Shown here: piece after piece, positions 13,167 through 23,846 of the stretch
Position numbering within the stretch: the first letter of the stretch is position 1
Layout: each line of letters starts with the position of its first letter
NCBI GenBank assembly: GCA_905331475.1
Contig: CAJNYU010002922.1
Location: forward strand, 1-64,000
Reading direction: 5' to 3'
DNA: 64,000 nt
From: Rotaria socialis
Taxonomy: Eukaryota > Rotifera > Eurotatoria > Philodinida > Philodinidae
The notes under the pieces: generated by a model
Seen by the model: only the letters and a program-made list of their open reading frames with translations
Databases searched by the model: none
Told to the model about the DNA's origin: nothing
Position numbers and translations under genes: made by a program

Positions 13167-13475
13167 CACTTTTCTTTTCTTCAATTTCAGATAACAAAAA
13201 ATATCAGAAGAATAGGAACTTTTTTAAGCTGGTCGACTATGACTCATGTTAACACATGTCTTACAATTCATGACTCATATCTATCAAATAAAGTTGAGTA
13301 AATTTCCATGCATATTATTCAATTCGATATTCTTTTTGAGTTATTTCATAACAGACAGAAATTATTCCGTAATTTTATATATATCATTAATTTTAAAAAA
13401 TGATTTTTTTATTCCGTCGACTAGCGCCACCTCTCTATTTTATGGACATAAGAATATGAATTAGAACATTACAAT
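13167..13475. other. Upstream region of USP22, no gene
   Basis: Short AT-rich gap between the USP22 start and a transposon. The ORF 13246-13464 has no support. It presumably holds the USP22 promoter. Confidence 0.5.
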
Positions 13476-14180
13476 CAGTGTTTCCAATGGCAAGTGTACA
13501 CAACAGAAGCAAAATGTACAGAACATCTGCTAGTTTTGATTTATACTCTGCTACACACGTGCCCAGAAAAACAATGTGTACAATGTACACTGCTAAAATA
13601 GTTTACACTCTGATTGCTTTGATCTCTGAACCTTGAAAGCCGCATATAGTTTTGCATAAATTAAGCATGATATTTTTTTTCGCTAGTGATCAAAAGTTTT
13701 GTTTCATGAGATAAATAAATGTGGGAACTTCGGATTTCATCCGAGAGTTATGTGTACTGCAAAAATTGCATGGGACATATGAGTCATTCTAGAATGTCTG
13801 AATACCAAAATTATCATGACAAACTAGGCAATTTGATTTATGGGTGCAGTTTTTGTGCATTTTTAGACGTTTTTCAGGCGATGTTTCGTTAGAAAGCTAC
13901 GGTTTAGTTCAAAACTAACACCAGATTCAGAATCAGCGTTAAAAACTGAGATGATTTATATATGTTGTGGATAATTCTGAGAAAAANTTCCATAGTGCAC
14001 TCTTTTTTTTTTGAGTACACAAAAATGGCGAAATTTATATTTTGTTTTCTAGATTGTCAAAATTGGACTTTTGTACACTCTGATACGCTTTCCTGAAAAA
14101 ATTAAAGTGTAATGTACACTTTGCTCATAAAAAACAGAGTATACTGTACATTTTGTTTTAGATTTTCATTGAAAACACTG
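13476..14180. mobile_element. Non-autonomous hAT element, 705 bp, TSD ATTACAAT/ATTATAAT
   Basis: The ends are inverted repeats: left CAGTGTTTCCAATGG, right (reverse complement) CAGTGTTTTCAATGA. Both fit the hAT terminal rule YARNG (CAGTG). They are flanked by 8-bp duplications at 13468-13475 and 14181-14188 that match 7 of 8. Subterminal regions carry many GTGTACA/TGTACAC words, as transposase-binding repeats often do. There is no transposase ORF. A single ambiguous base (n) lies at 13987. Confidence 0.8.
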
Positions 14181-14188
14181 ATTATAAT

Positions 14189-15023
14189 TGAACGACTATT
14201 ACACTTCTCTCGATTGATTTTTATCATTAAATAATAGCTATTCTCTTTCATTTCATGTAAAAGAATCATTTCGGAAATCATATTGTTTAAGTTCAAGTGC
14301 TTTTTCGTCATCTACATCCGAAATGTGGTTGCTTGAGTGAACAAATGTATTTCTGAGTCATAACTACATCTTTGAAAAGAAAAGATGACATATGTCGATT
14401 TTACGTTCAAAATAACTCAACTTGTAATAAAAATGTATAGTTGCATTTTTTATGTAACTCATGCAAACATTCAAACGCTTGTCTTGAGCAAGAAAGTCAT
14501 GCACTATGAATACATCTTGAACTCAAGTCTTGGCAAGCGCATGAATAAAAACGTTCGACTAGGGATTATACTATTTTTAAGTATAATACATGTAATCAAG
14601 TTTCTTGAAACAAAAGAATAGATTCTTAGATAGATACGTATATAAATACAATAACTAACTATGATTGTAATCAATATCCGAGTGACTTGATCTTTTTGTT
14701 TTTACTTTTATTTATTATTAAATTTATACTTGACTTTTATTAAAATACAGAATTTATTACCAAAAAGAAAAAAAATATATATATTAATATAAAATATACG
14801 AGGAGTACCTAACAACTTAGATAATTATCTAATGGTTTTCATTTAGTATTAATTAATAAAAATATATAAAACTAATTGATCGAATATGAATAAACATAGT
14901 CAATCGTACAAATACTTAAAGTGAAAATAAAGAAAAGCTTCGACAGCCAATATGTAAATGTCAAACAAATATTAAGCGTATATAGGACAAAAGAAAAAGA
15001 GCACCGACATATGTAAGTTCTTT
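14189..15023. other. Intergenic, no gene seen
   Basis: AT-rich gap between the hAT element and the gene ending at 15024. ORFs 14102-14311 and 14385-14621 look random. The 3' UTR of the neighbouring minus-strand gene is expected in its right part. Confidence 0.5.
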
Positions 15024-15959
15024 TTAATAATAATTTGTTCGATTTGATGCTGGATAGTTTGGTGTTGACATTGGTCTTTGATGATTAGATGCATCTGAAT
15101 ATTGAATACCTAAAACAATAATAAAAAAGTATGATGTTATGATAAAAAAAAGTAACATGAAATCATGCAAATGTTTTTGATTTTAAAAACAAAACTCATG
15201 CTAACACAAACACCTACGAGGTGGTCGAACGAATATTGTCATACTCGTTCGTTTACGTATTGGAGTTTCTGTTGAAAAGTAGTCATTTATTTAGAAAAAA
15301 TATTCAATATCAATGGTTATTATTTTTATATTATTATTTACTATTTACCTTGTTTTGGTGGCCAATCATCAGTTGTAATACGATTTTCTCGTCCTGAAAA
15401 TGAAATTGAAATTGAAATTGAAATTGAAATTGAAATTGAAATATTAATATGTTTATGGAGTAAATCATTTGAACATACTTTCAAAACAATCATTATTATT
15501 ACGCTGAAATGTATTTGATGTGAAACCAACATTACTATCAATTTTTTTATAAAGTTTTTCATGACGATTAGTTGATGATGATAGATATTGAACGGGTATA
15601 TTTCTTGTTGTTGATGTCGAACTATAATTTTTTCGATAATTAATTGGAATACAACGTTCAACATCAATTGAATTATTTGTGATGTTAGATTTAAAAAATG
15701 GTTCATCGAACCAATCATCATTGAAACCCCAACGAAGTGGACGATCAAAATCATCTAAGAATTTTCTTGATCGTCTCTCAAAAAAACGTGGACCACCCAA
15801 ATGATCCCAAGCAAGTGATGGTGACGAAAAATCTCGTTCAATTAAAAGAGAACTTAATGGACGACGTCGATATGAAGAATTTGAATGATCATTATTGAAC
15901 GATGATGAACGAGAATAATATGATCGAGATTCTTTTGAATAGTTTCGTGTTGATGACAT
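15024..15959 (-). CDS. Unrecognised Arg/Ser/Asn-rich protein, 4 exons
   Basis: Exons 15479-15959, 15349-15393, 15218-15268 and 15024-15109 join in phase 1 each time to 220 aa. The N-terminal half is rich in Ser, Arg, Tyr and Asn (SKESRSYYSRSSSFNNDHS) and has a more ordered stretch with aromatic and acidic residues (LAWDHLGGPRFFERRSRKFL, RWGFNDDWFDEPFF). The C-terminal exons add ITTDDWPPKQ, RKRTSMTIFVRPPR and a Pro/Asn tail ending TNYY. The leading region faintly recalls small heat-shock protein N-termini (WDHLG...RFF...), but I see no alpha-crystallin domain. No signal peptide or membrane segment. The regular small introns and consistent phase argue for a real gene; function unknown. Likely largely disordered. 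Confidence 0.65.
15401..15442. repeat. (GAAATT)n hexanucleotide array inside an intron
   Basis: Six to seven tandem GAAATT units in intron 1 of the minus-strand gene. On the coding strand they form an AATTTC-rich pyrimidine tract ending just before the TTCAG acceptor. Confidence 0.9.
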
Positions 15960-16312
15960 ATTAATAAAAACAGGTTAAGTAAGATGCTCTAAAAACATGA
16001 AACCAACAACAATAAAAAAAAGGAAATCCGCTCGACTTATAGAGTAGAACTATAATACGTAAAGCTTGATGTAAATATAACCTTCATGATAATATATTGG
16101 CTATTTTTCTTTTTTTTTGATCGTGGGGAATATGTCATTATCAAACAATGATGCTATCGATATTAAGAACGAACGCGAGAAAGAAAGAACAAGAATATGA
16201 CCGAGTATTTTCTCTTTTAATACGTTTCTTGTCATTTTCCCATCATTGTATAAAGATACATCGTGATGTGTAGAAGTTTGATGACGAACGACGAGTGATG
16301 GTATCGTTAATT

Positions 16313-16352
<40 letters not shown>

Positions 16353-17726
16353 GACACCTTTCAGGAAAATGAAAATAGCTTCCTTATCCCTAATTGATAG
16401 TGCTATTCTTCTATCATATGTACGATATAAACAAAATCTAATCGAACAATCAAGGATAAACACTAAGAAAGAATTTATTTCATATAGCTCATTTACACAA
16501 CGATATATCAGAGTATTCAACTTAAAAACAGTGAAGATTTAAAAAAATTAACGCTTATGGTTGGATAGTAATGTTCAACATGTTTTTGGACGGATTTAAC
16601 CCGTTAGCACAAGTACCCAAAGCTTATATCGCACCATTAGATCACGAAGTAACTGAACAACTAAACTAACTATCGATGCAAAAAAAAAGAAAAGAAAAAG
16701 TTATAATAACTGTATATACCTATGCGATTGAGCAATAACTTAGATGCGTTTCTTACTCGAAATAAAAAGAAGAAAATACTGTTGATGCGACCTTGACAAA
16801 AAATGTGCATTCCTATGGCAGAGATCGATTTATGTGCCCACATCATCATAGAAATGGCAAGAATAATATCATACATAGAGTAGAGAAACGGGAAGAAGAA
16901 AAAAGTAGTAAGCACCAATGGTTTTCATGTTTTTCCAGATATATGTATGTTGCGGTTACATTCTATAGCCATCAGCGTTTATCAAGATCACATGATCAAC
17001 ATCTTTGACACTCAAATTTTTATTATCTATTTTGTCAAATCTAAATATATTCCATAGTTTGATTTATATGATTTAATATGAATTGAATTCTATCATCTGT
17101 TATTAAATAACTTAACTAATCTTTTGAAAAATGTTTTTTTTTGTCATAAAACAATAATATTGACAAAACCAATATAGATCATACTAGGACTATCTGTATT
17201 AAAGAACAGATAAGAAATATGACCTTTAAAATAATTGAGTAAACACGTACGACAATACGAGATCATTTTTATTAAGAACACCTGGTTGTCGTTTTTTTTC
17301 GATGGTAAATACGAGCAGAAAGTTATACTTGTTATTGACAAATACCAGCTCTATTTCGGCGCTCGTCTTCCACTTAATTAGCAATAACATTTTTTATCAT
17401 CGTTGCTGACACTTTGCACAGAAAAAATATTTCAAGTCGCTGATATGCTCTTGTTTACAATTAATTTTTGCACTCGTCTATACTTAAATTACTTGGATTT
17501 TGACGAGGAATATTTTATTGAATCAATCAGATTTTATGCTCATTAAAATTAAAACATAAGTAAAATGAAATTAGCATCGATTTTATTAAATTTTCTATAA
17601 AATAAAATACAATCAAGACATTGTCACAATTAAAATGTTGCATTCATTTTCGTCTATGTTCATGTCAATAGTGAAGATATTAGATATGATTTTATTTTAA
17701 ATATTTTACTCATCAGATGTCGACCC
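15960..17726. other. Intergenic, no gene seen, contains a (GA)n tract
   Basis: AT-rich DNA with no credible coding exon. A pure GA run sits at 16318-16351. The ORFs at 16311-17341 are either read through that repeat or lack conservation cues. The left end should carry the promoter of the gene starting at 15959. Confidence 0.55.
16318..16351. repeat. (GA)n microsatellite
   Basis: About 16 uninterrupted GA dinucleotides. Confidence 0.95.
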
Positions 17727-19233
17727 TAGTGAATGTACTCATCAAGCGAGTACCCAAAAAGAAAATGCCGCGAGTTCTCTCTCATGAGTACTCGTGGCTT
17801 TGAGAACTCATTAGCAGTACTTGTGCTTGGATCTGAGTACGACTATTGAGTATTCGCGTTATAAAACCGAGTGTTTCGTGAGTATTCTGGTGTGCTCTTC
17901 GTAAAATACTCGGACACATACCCAGATGAACCAATCCGATACCGAATCACATCGGATTCTATGGGTTCCTACCATCCGACGAAATCCCGTTGGATTCCTG
18001 GTTGAGGAATCAATGTCGGATCCGATAGTCATATTTCCAATCATATTAGATTGTCGGAACCAATGAAATCCGAAGCATTCCGGTTCCGATTGACGGTTAC
18101 TGTCGGATTTTATTAGTTTCCGATATTAGGATCCGATATCGATTCCGGAACTAGGAATCCGACGATAATCCGATAGTTTCCTTGCGCCTTCTGAAGAGCT
18201 CCGTCGAATTCCAATAGGAACCGATCGGAGCTCATCGGATCCTAGGCGAGGATTCATTCTCCTGGGTATTTTGTTCAGTATCCTTTTACTAGGTTCGATT
18301 TATTTATTTCGCAAACTAATGATAGAACAAAGAGTTACATGATAAGAATCTCAGAAACGAAGTGTTTCATCGTCTTAAAATTTGTTTAATTATGGCACAG
18401 AGATAAAACATTTATCCATAGAATGTAAGAAAAAATGAATGAAAATTTGTATTAAGAACACTAAAACATGTGTAAACACAAACACACACGAGAAATAAAT
18501 TATGGATCAAACTAAGATACGTGACAGCAATACACATTCACTTTAGATCGTTATAAAAAAAATATGAACATTTTAGATCGAAAACTATGATCGCTACGTA
18601 AAAAGTAAAAAGATGTATGAACTGTCTTCTATATTATTGATGCTTCTTCAGAATATTGAATCTCATGTTTTTGGAAAAATTTTTTCATTCGTCTTGTGTT
18701 TCATTAATTTTCACAAAAAAAAATTATTTTTATCTAAAACGATATTTCATCTTTGATTTAAGACGTAAAATTTAACACATCATTTCATATTTTCAAATAA
18801 ATATTTGGTCTTACTCAAGAAACGAATAGCTGAAATGAAATGGCTTTATTTTTTCTATTCTTTAAATAGCCAATTGATTAAGCCACATGAGTGACTCATC
18901 ACAAAAGATGGAGGATACAATTGATAATTTATTTAAAGAATTCTTTCGTAATTTCCGTTTCATTATACAGTTGTTCTTAATTATGCAATATTATTTTATT
19001 TTTATGCATCCTAGTCCATAGATGTTTTCCTGAATGTCCTCTGAAAAGCGACGATGAGTACTAGCTCGAGTACTCGAATTTTCGTGTACGAGCAATTCTT
19101 AAAGAGAAAACTCATTAGAGTACTCATTATAGTACACGAAAAGTATATTTACACAAAATGCATCGAATGCTCATTCGAGTAACTTGAGTACTCATGCTGC
19201 AAAGTCGTACTCGCTGGGCGAGTACTATCACTA
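17727..19233. mobile_element. hAT-like non-autonomous element with GAGTACTC subterminal arrays, 1507 bp
   Basis: Left end TAGTGAATGTACTCATCAAG and reverse-complemented right end TAGTGATAGTACTCGCCCAG are inverted repeats, both ending near GCGAGTAC and both fitting YARNG. About 200 bp inside each end is dense in GAGTACTC/GAGTACTCG words (17730-17910 and 19045-19230), absent elsewhere nearby. No transposase ORF. No clean 8-bp TSD is visible (gtcgaccc against gagacgtc), so the copy is old or the boundary is a few bases off; the TIR similarity may extend outward through AGATGTC/AGACGTC. A second element is inserted inside. Confidence 0.6.
17921..18266. mobile_element. Nested 346-bp TA-flanked miniature element rich in TCCGAT words
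   Basis: It begins CCCAGATGAACCAATCC and ends as the inverted CCCAGGAGAATGAATCC, flanked by TA on both sides (17919-17920, 18267-18268), as for Tc1/mariner-type insertions. The interior consists largely of TCCGAT/ATCGGA words in both orientations, so it could fold back. It lies inside the hAT-like element, so it is the younger insertion. Confidence 0.6.
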
Positions 19234-19411
19234 GAGACGTCTATTTTTTTTTCAAATGAAATCAAATTTAGCCTTGGATAATTGTTGTACCACCCTCTTC
19301 CATACGATACGCCCTTTTAATTATATGTAGCAAAGTCTGTTATTGAAGCAGAATAATATTCATTCACGTCATTCAACTAATTTTTAATCAGTCATATTCC
19401 CTCAATGACTA

Positions 19412-20768
19412 CCCAGTGAAAAATAATCATAGAAGAAAAAACGTAAAGAAACGCATTCATCAGAATAGGGAAAGCCATATTTTTCATGAAGAACGCATTC
19501 TATAAGTTGATGAATGTGTTTATTACTGAAAAGAATTCGTTTAACATCTGAGTGAATACATTCTTCAACGTTTCATACTTTTATGGAATGTTTTTTTCCT
19601 ATTTCAAAAATCTTTCTTCATCAGAATAGAAAGCCTTCTAACCTGTTCCATTCACTATCAGAATGGTTTTCTTTTCATTCTATTTATGAAAGGTCAGGAT
19701 TGAGTTCCATTTTGAGAAGGTCGCATTCTCTCACGTTCTGTAACGGAATGCCTAAGAATGGACTCTTGGAAGTAATGAACGCTTTCCAAATCATTAAACG
19801 CCATTTTTTTGCAAGGAAATAAAACATTCTCTACCATTCTACATTTTTCAAATGTACATACGTGTATATACGTGTATATATATATATATATATATATATG
19901 TATTCATTGGATAAATATAAATACTAAAATTTATGCATAAAAACGCATCTGTTTCGATATACATACATTTGTATTTATATTATAGATACAAGATTAATGT
20001 TAATTTCGAGAAATAAATAGAGCAGGATAAGAATTTAAAAAGCATAAGGATGTGTCTTGTATAATTGATAGGAAAAAAGGAATTTGATAATATCTGTTGA
20101 GAATAATTTCGAAAAAAGGTGTCCTATAAATATTAATTTGTAAAGCAGTTTTTTTCCGTGTAATATGTAAGCATAATTGTTTTTTAAATATTTAGATAAA
20201 TATTTCTTTATATAATAATTGCTTATTTTAATTTTAAAAGCAATAGACTAAAACTAAAGTTTTTATCTTTTTCTGTTAAATATGAAGGAAAATAAATGTT
20301 TAAAATGAAAATTTACATGTTTTGATTCTAATATTTTGTTCAACACCAGCTGTATTTTTACTAGACTGACTATCAGAAATGACAGGCTAATAGCATAGAT
20401 GCTACACTTGTAAATATAGATAGGTGAGTACGAACCCAACCCGAAGCAGCGACAAGTAAAAACTAGCTAACGAAATAAAATGAAAACCACGTAAGTCAAA
20501 TAGAATAATAAGATGTATAACAAATTCGAAACAGAGAAAAAGAAGAAGAATTCCAGATAGCTAGGCAATTCCCAAGAAAATTCTTTTTACAGAATTGGTC
20601 GAGAATGATTTCGTTAGATGGTGGAATTCGTTATCCAACATTTCCAAATGAAAATGGTATAGAACGAATTCCGAAAAGATGAAAAATGGTTTATAAGAAA
20701 AAAGAAGTTTTCTCTGAAATTGGAACGCGTTCTACACCGTTTTTTTCTATGATTTCTTTTTCACTTGG
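19412..20768. mobile_element. TA-flanked non-autonomous element, 1357 bp
   Basis: Left end CCCAGTGAAAAATAATCATA; reverse-complemented right end CCAAGTGAAAAAGAAATCAT. The similarity runs on for about 40 bases, and both ends are flanked by TA (19410-19411, 20769-20770), the Tc1/mariner-superfamily target. Terminal parts are rich in GAACGCATTC-like words; the middle holds a (TA)n tract near 19875. The ORF 19583-19822 does not resemble a transposase. Confidence 0.65.
19875..19899. repeat. (TA)n microsatellite
   Basis: TA dinucleotide run inside the TA-flanked element. Confidence 0.9.
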
Positions 20769-20770
20769 TA

Positions 20771-21436
20771 AGGTATATTTAAAAATTGAACGATAGAAAT
20801 TTCAGTTTTTTCTTTAAATATTTTTATGTTATTAGTAGAATATAATTGAAGTTAGAATAATCATACATGTGTTCGTGTCTTCTTCATAATCAGGCGATTA
20901 TTATACATGCATTTTTCATTTTCTTAAACGATTCGTTTTCTAGCGAGTTCTTTTGTAGTTTTAATGATAATTCTATAAAGAATATGACGGGTGAGCATAG
21001 TTTCTGACTAAATATAATTTTAATAATCTACATTCGTTCTACCTTTGCTCTATTTTTGAACTTTTCTTTATACTGATAGATAAAAGAAGAAAACATTTTC
21101 TTATTTATAATAAACATGTAATCATATCGAGCACTGATCACGACAAGTAAAGAGAATTAAACGGTAAATAGCAAGAGCAAATGATCTTGTCAAATTATTT
21201 CAAAAAATATATTTGCGTTATCTCTGGCGAATAGAAATAGACATAATAACGTCAGATAGACAATCGAAATAACATCTTAGTGTTCATAAAGCAAATAGAA
21301 GAGAATTCTTTGACTGGTTTAATTTATTTAACGTTCCGTCTTTTGATAGCAGCCTGGAGATAAATTGAAAAATGTATTGTGCTAGTTTCTGTTGATGTCT
21401 TTTCTTTAAAAATACATCTTACGTCCGTTTAGAAAA
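20771..21436. other. Spacer between two transposons, no gene
   Basis: AT-rich, without an ORF or repeat structure that I can support. Confidence 0.5.
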
Positions 21437-21444
21437 TTGATGAG

Positions 21445-22105
21445 TAGAGGTGGCGCCAGGAATTTCCGTCTGAGGAGACTCAGCCCCTTAACTCTCAAAG
21501 TATCAAAAGGTGTAGTGGACATTTTTTCGAAGATTTTCTTCCATTGAAAATGTTGCTTAGCTCGTATATGAGTACATAAAAAATCCACTCTTATTTGTAG
21601 ATAAGTCAGCTACTTTTATTTATAAAATCTAAAAATAAAACTTAACGCAATAAAATTTTGCAGTTCTTGTGGCTACTTGAAAATTTATCTAATACTCGTT
21701 CATAATTTATATCAAAATCACGTTCAACTGCTAGTATTGTCAAGTCATTTAAACGTGTATGAGTCATTGTATTTCGCAGGTAGTTTTTGATTATCTTCAT
21801 CTTCGAAAAAGATATTTCACAAGTAACTTGAGGAATTGACATTGTTATGACGCCTTTAATCATTTGTAATGTTTGTGAAAATGCGTTTGAAAATTGAGGT
21901 AATTCATTTAGGAATTTAATCACGTCATTGATTGTTTTAGATTAAAGCATGAATTAAATAACAGCAAATTCATTTTTTAATGCACTTGGATGCATGAAGC
22001 GATATGTTGCGACATCACACGCCGAAAAGATTATCAATTTTTTAAAACCTTAAAAAAATTCTGGGGAGGCCAGCCCCCTGTAGCCTCCCCTTGGCGCCGC
22101 CACTA
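21445..22105. mobile_element. Internally deleted hAT element, 661 bp, perfect 8-bp TSD TTGATGAG
   Basis: Ends TAGAGGTGGCGCCAGGAA (left) and TAGTGGCGGCGCCAAGGG (right, reverse complement) form GC-rich TIRs obeying YARNG. The 8-bp duplications at 21437-21444 and 22106-22113 are identical, so boundaries are exact. Subterminal sequence is GC-rich against the AT-rich surroundings (GAGGAGACTCAGCCCC; GGGGAGGCCAGCCCCC). The interior keeps the end of a hAT transposase on the minus strand. The size implies internal deletion of a full-length parent. Confidence 0.9.
21642..22050 (-). pseudogene. hAT transposase C-terminal fragment (dimerisation domain), broken
   Basis: The open part (21642-21923, 93 codons) carries the hAT C-terminal dimerisation signature: SIPQVTCEISFSKMKIIKNY, LRNTMTHTRLNDLTILAVER, then DINYERVLDKF. 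Upstream the same frame continues recognisably (SACDVATYRFMHP, ALKNEFAVI) but is cut by at least two stops. The catalytic domain and N-terminal zinc finger are gone, so it cannot encode an active transposase. The start codon of the open part is not meaningful. Confidence 0.85.
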
Positions 22106-22113
22106 TTGATGAG

Positions 22114-22818
22114 GATACTTTTATCCTTTGAATGCATTTTTCTACTTATCGATTATTTATTTATTCGACAATCTTCTTTATATATCAAAAGTTAAAGAAA
22201 AGTTGCTCATGTAAGTTAAAATGTTCATTGATATATATGGTAATTTCAAATTAGAGAAGTAACAAATGAATCTGCATGTGTTCTTTTCTATTATTTTTTA
22301 TACACGATTGATAATAAATGCTTTTTTCCAACTCGAAGCTTGTTTACAATTAAAGGTTTTATTACACTAGAACAGAAAAGCTCTGATTTTCAAAAACACA
22401 TTAGAGATTCTACCTAAGAACATAGTTTTCGTTTGTTTTTGGTTAGCGGGGGGAAGATTTGAAAGAGAAAGTCTCCCAAAACTAGAGAGAAATAGTTTTT
22501 TTTATGAAAAAAGATATTATTAGCTAGAATTTGTAAGGCTTTCTTATTCAATTAAGAAAAAAATGTTTTGCTCCTTTCTTGTAAATAAATATGTGAGAAA
22601 AAGATTAACGAGAAAAAATTATTTTTCCTAGTCCGTATCTTTTTACATTCATAAATTCTAATTTCAAAGTTAATGTTCTTTGAAAAATTATTTTATGGTT
22701 TGCCTATCGCTCATCATCTCTATCGTCATAATTGTTTTGAGTATACATATTGATATTGCAAGCTTTTGCCCTTTCTGGATGCATAAAAACGTTTTGAACA
22801 ATATCATTTAAATTAAAA
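22114..22818. other. AT-rich spacer with an isolated G run
   Basis: No gene. AGCGGGGGG at 22445-22453 is the mirror of CCCCCCGCT at 23225-23233 and could be one end of a degraded element. Confidence 0.4.
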
Positions 22819-23097
22819 TATATCAATGTAAAAAATAGGTCGGACTTAAAGAGAAAATCAATTGATATGAAAGAGAATATAAATTAATATAAAAGAGAAA
22901 ATAGATCAATGTAAAAAATAGTTTGGACCTAAAGAGAAACTAGTTTGAACCTAAACATAAAATAGATCCGTATAAAAGAGAAATTAGTTAGGATCTAAAG
23001 AGAAAAAAAGATCCGTATAAAAAAGAAAATAGTTTGAACCTATAGAAAAAATAGATCCACATAACAGAAAAAATGAATTGGTATAAAAGAGAAACTA
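22819..23097. repeat. Degenerate minisatellite of two alternating ~21-bp motifs
   Basis: Units related to TAGTTTGAACCTAAAGAGAA and TAGATCCGTATAAAAGAGAA alternate about a dozen times with substitutions and small gaps. The shared core is AAAGAGAAA. No coding frame runs through it. Confidence 0.7.
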
Positions 23098-23200
23098 CAT
23101 CATTGCCTTTAGTAGACTTTATTGTCTACAAGTAAATTAGAATCGTCTACAAAGTCGGAAAGAAAATTCCCAGAGAGAAAGCTATAACGCGAAAAAAATT

Positions 23201-23234
23201 GAGCGGGGGGAAATCCCCCCGATACCCCCCGCTC
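23201..23234. repeat. G/C palindrome with two alternative stems
   Basis: GAGCGGGGGG, then AAAT, CCCCCC, GATA, CCCCCCGCTC. The G run can pair with either C run; the outer stem is 10 perfect pairs. It is striking in this AT-rich setting and probably marks a transposon end. Confidence 0.8.
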
Positions 23235-23846
23235 ATCGTAAGCTATGCCTAAGAATATAGATAGATTAAATATACTAAGAAAAAATATTTAAAAAAATCT
23301 CATTTCCTTGCAGCGGTGTTATAATTTCAAAGAGAATAATGCTAGCAAGATTTTATTAGTAATCTAGGGAGATGACACAAACGATTCTTTTAAGAACGTG
23401 CAATGAATATATTCTACTTCAGTTTAGATGGGATTCTAGTGAGACAAATAAAAAGCTGTAAGATTTACTAGTAGAAATCTATCAGTATGAATTTTTCATT
23501 CGTATCTCTTTTTTTGACATATCAACGTCGCACGATTTATTTTTCAATTCATATTATTAGAATGTCAAAAAGTTATATTATATTAGAGGAAAAATACAGA
23601 TTGTTTAGTTCGCGTTTCTCATTAGAGACAAAAAACAAGACAAGTGCCAGAGTCAACTACGGTAACATTTATTATCCAAATTAAATAAACAATTCTAATT
23701 TAGAAAGTAATATCACTCTAAAAAAGTAAGATTTTGATTTTTCTCTAGTAGAATAAAAAAAAATTGAAGTTCAAATAAATGCATGCTAATTATTAAAAAA
23801 CGGATGCTTTAATCGGAAAGAAACAGAAAAGAACTACTTCCTTTCC
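23235..23846. other. Spacer, no gene seen
   Basis: AT-rich. The ORF 23487-23684 lacks any family cue. Confidence 0.45.

Noticed and set aside
16311..16520. Minus-strand ORF ending in a Ser-Leu repeat
   Set aside because: The end is simply the GA microsatellite translated, and the rest has no support.
19583..19822. ORF inside the TA-flanked element as a transposase
   Set aside because: No DDE signature or similarity that I recognise; its composition follows the repeated GAATG/CATTC words.
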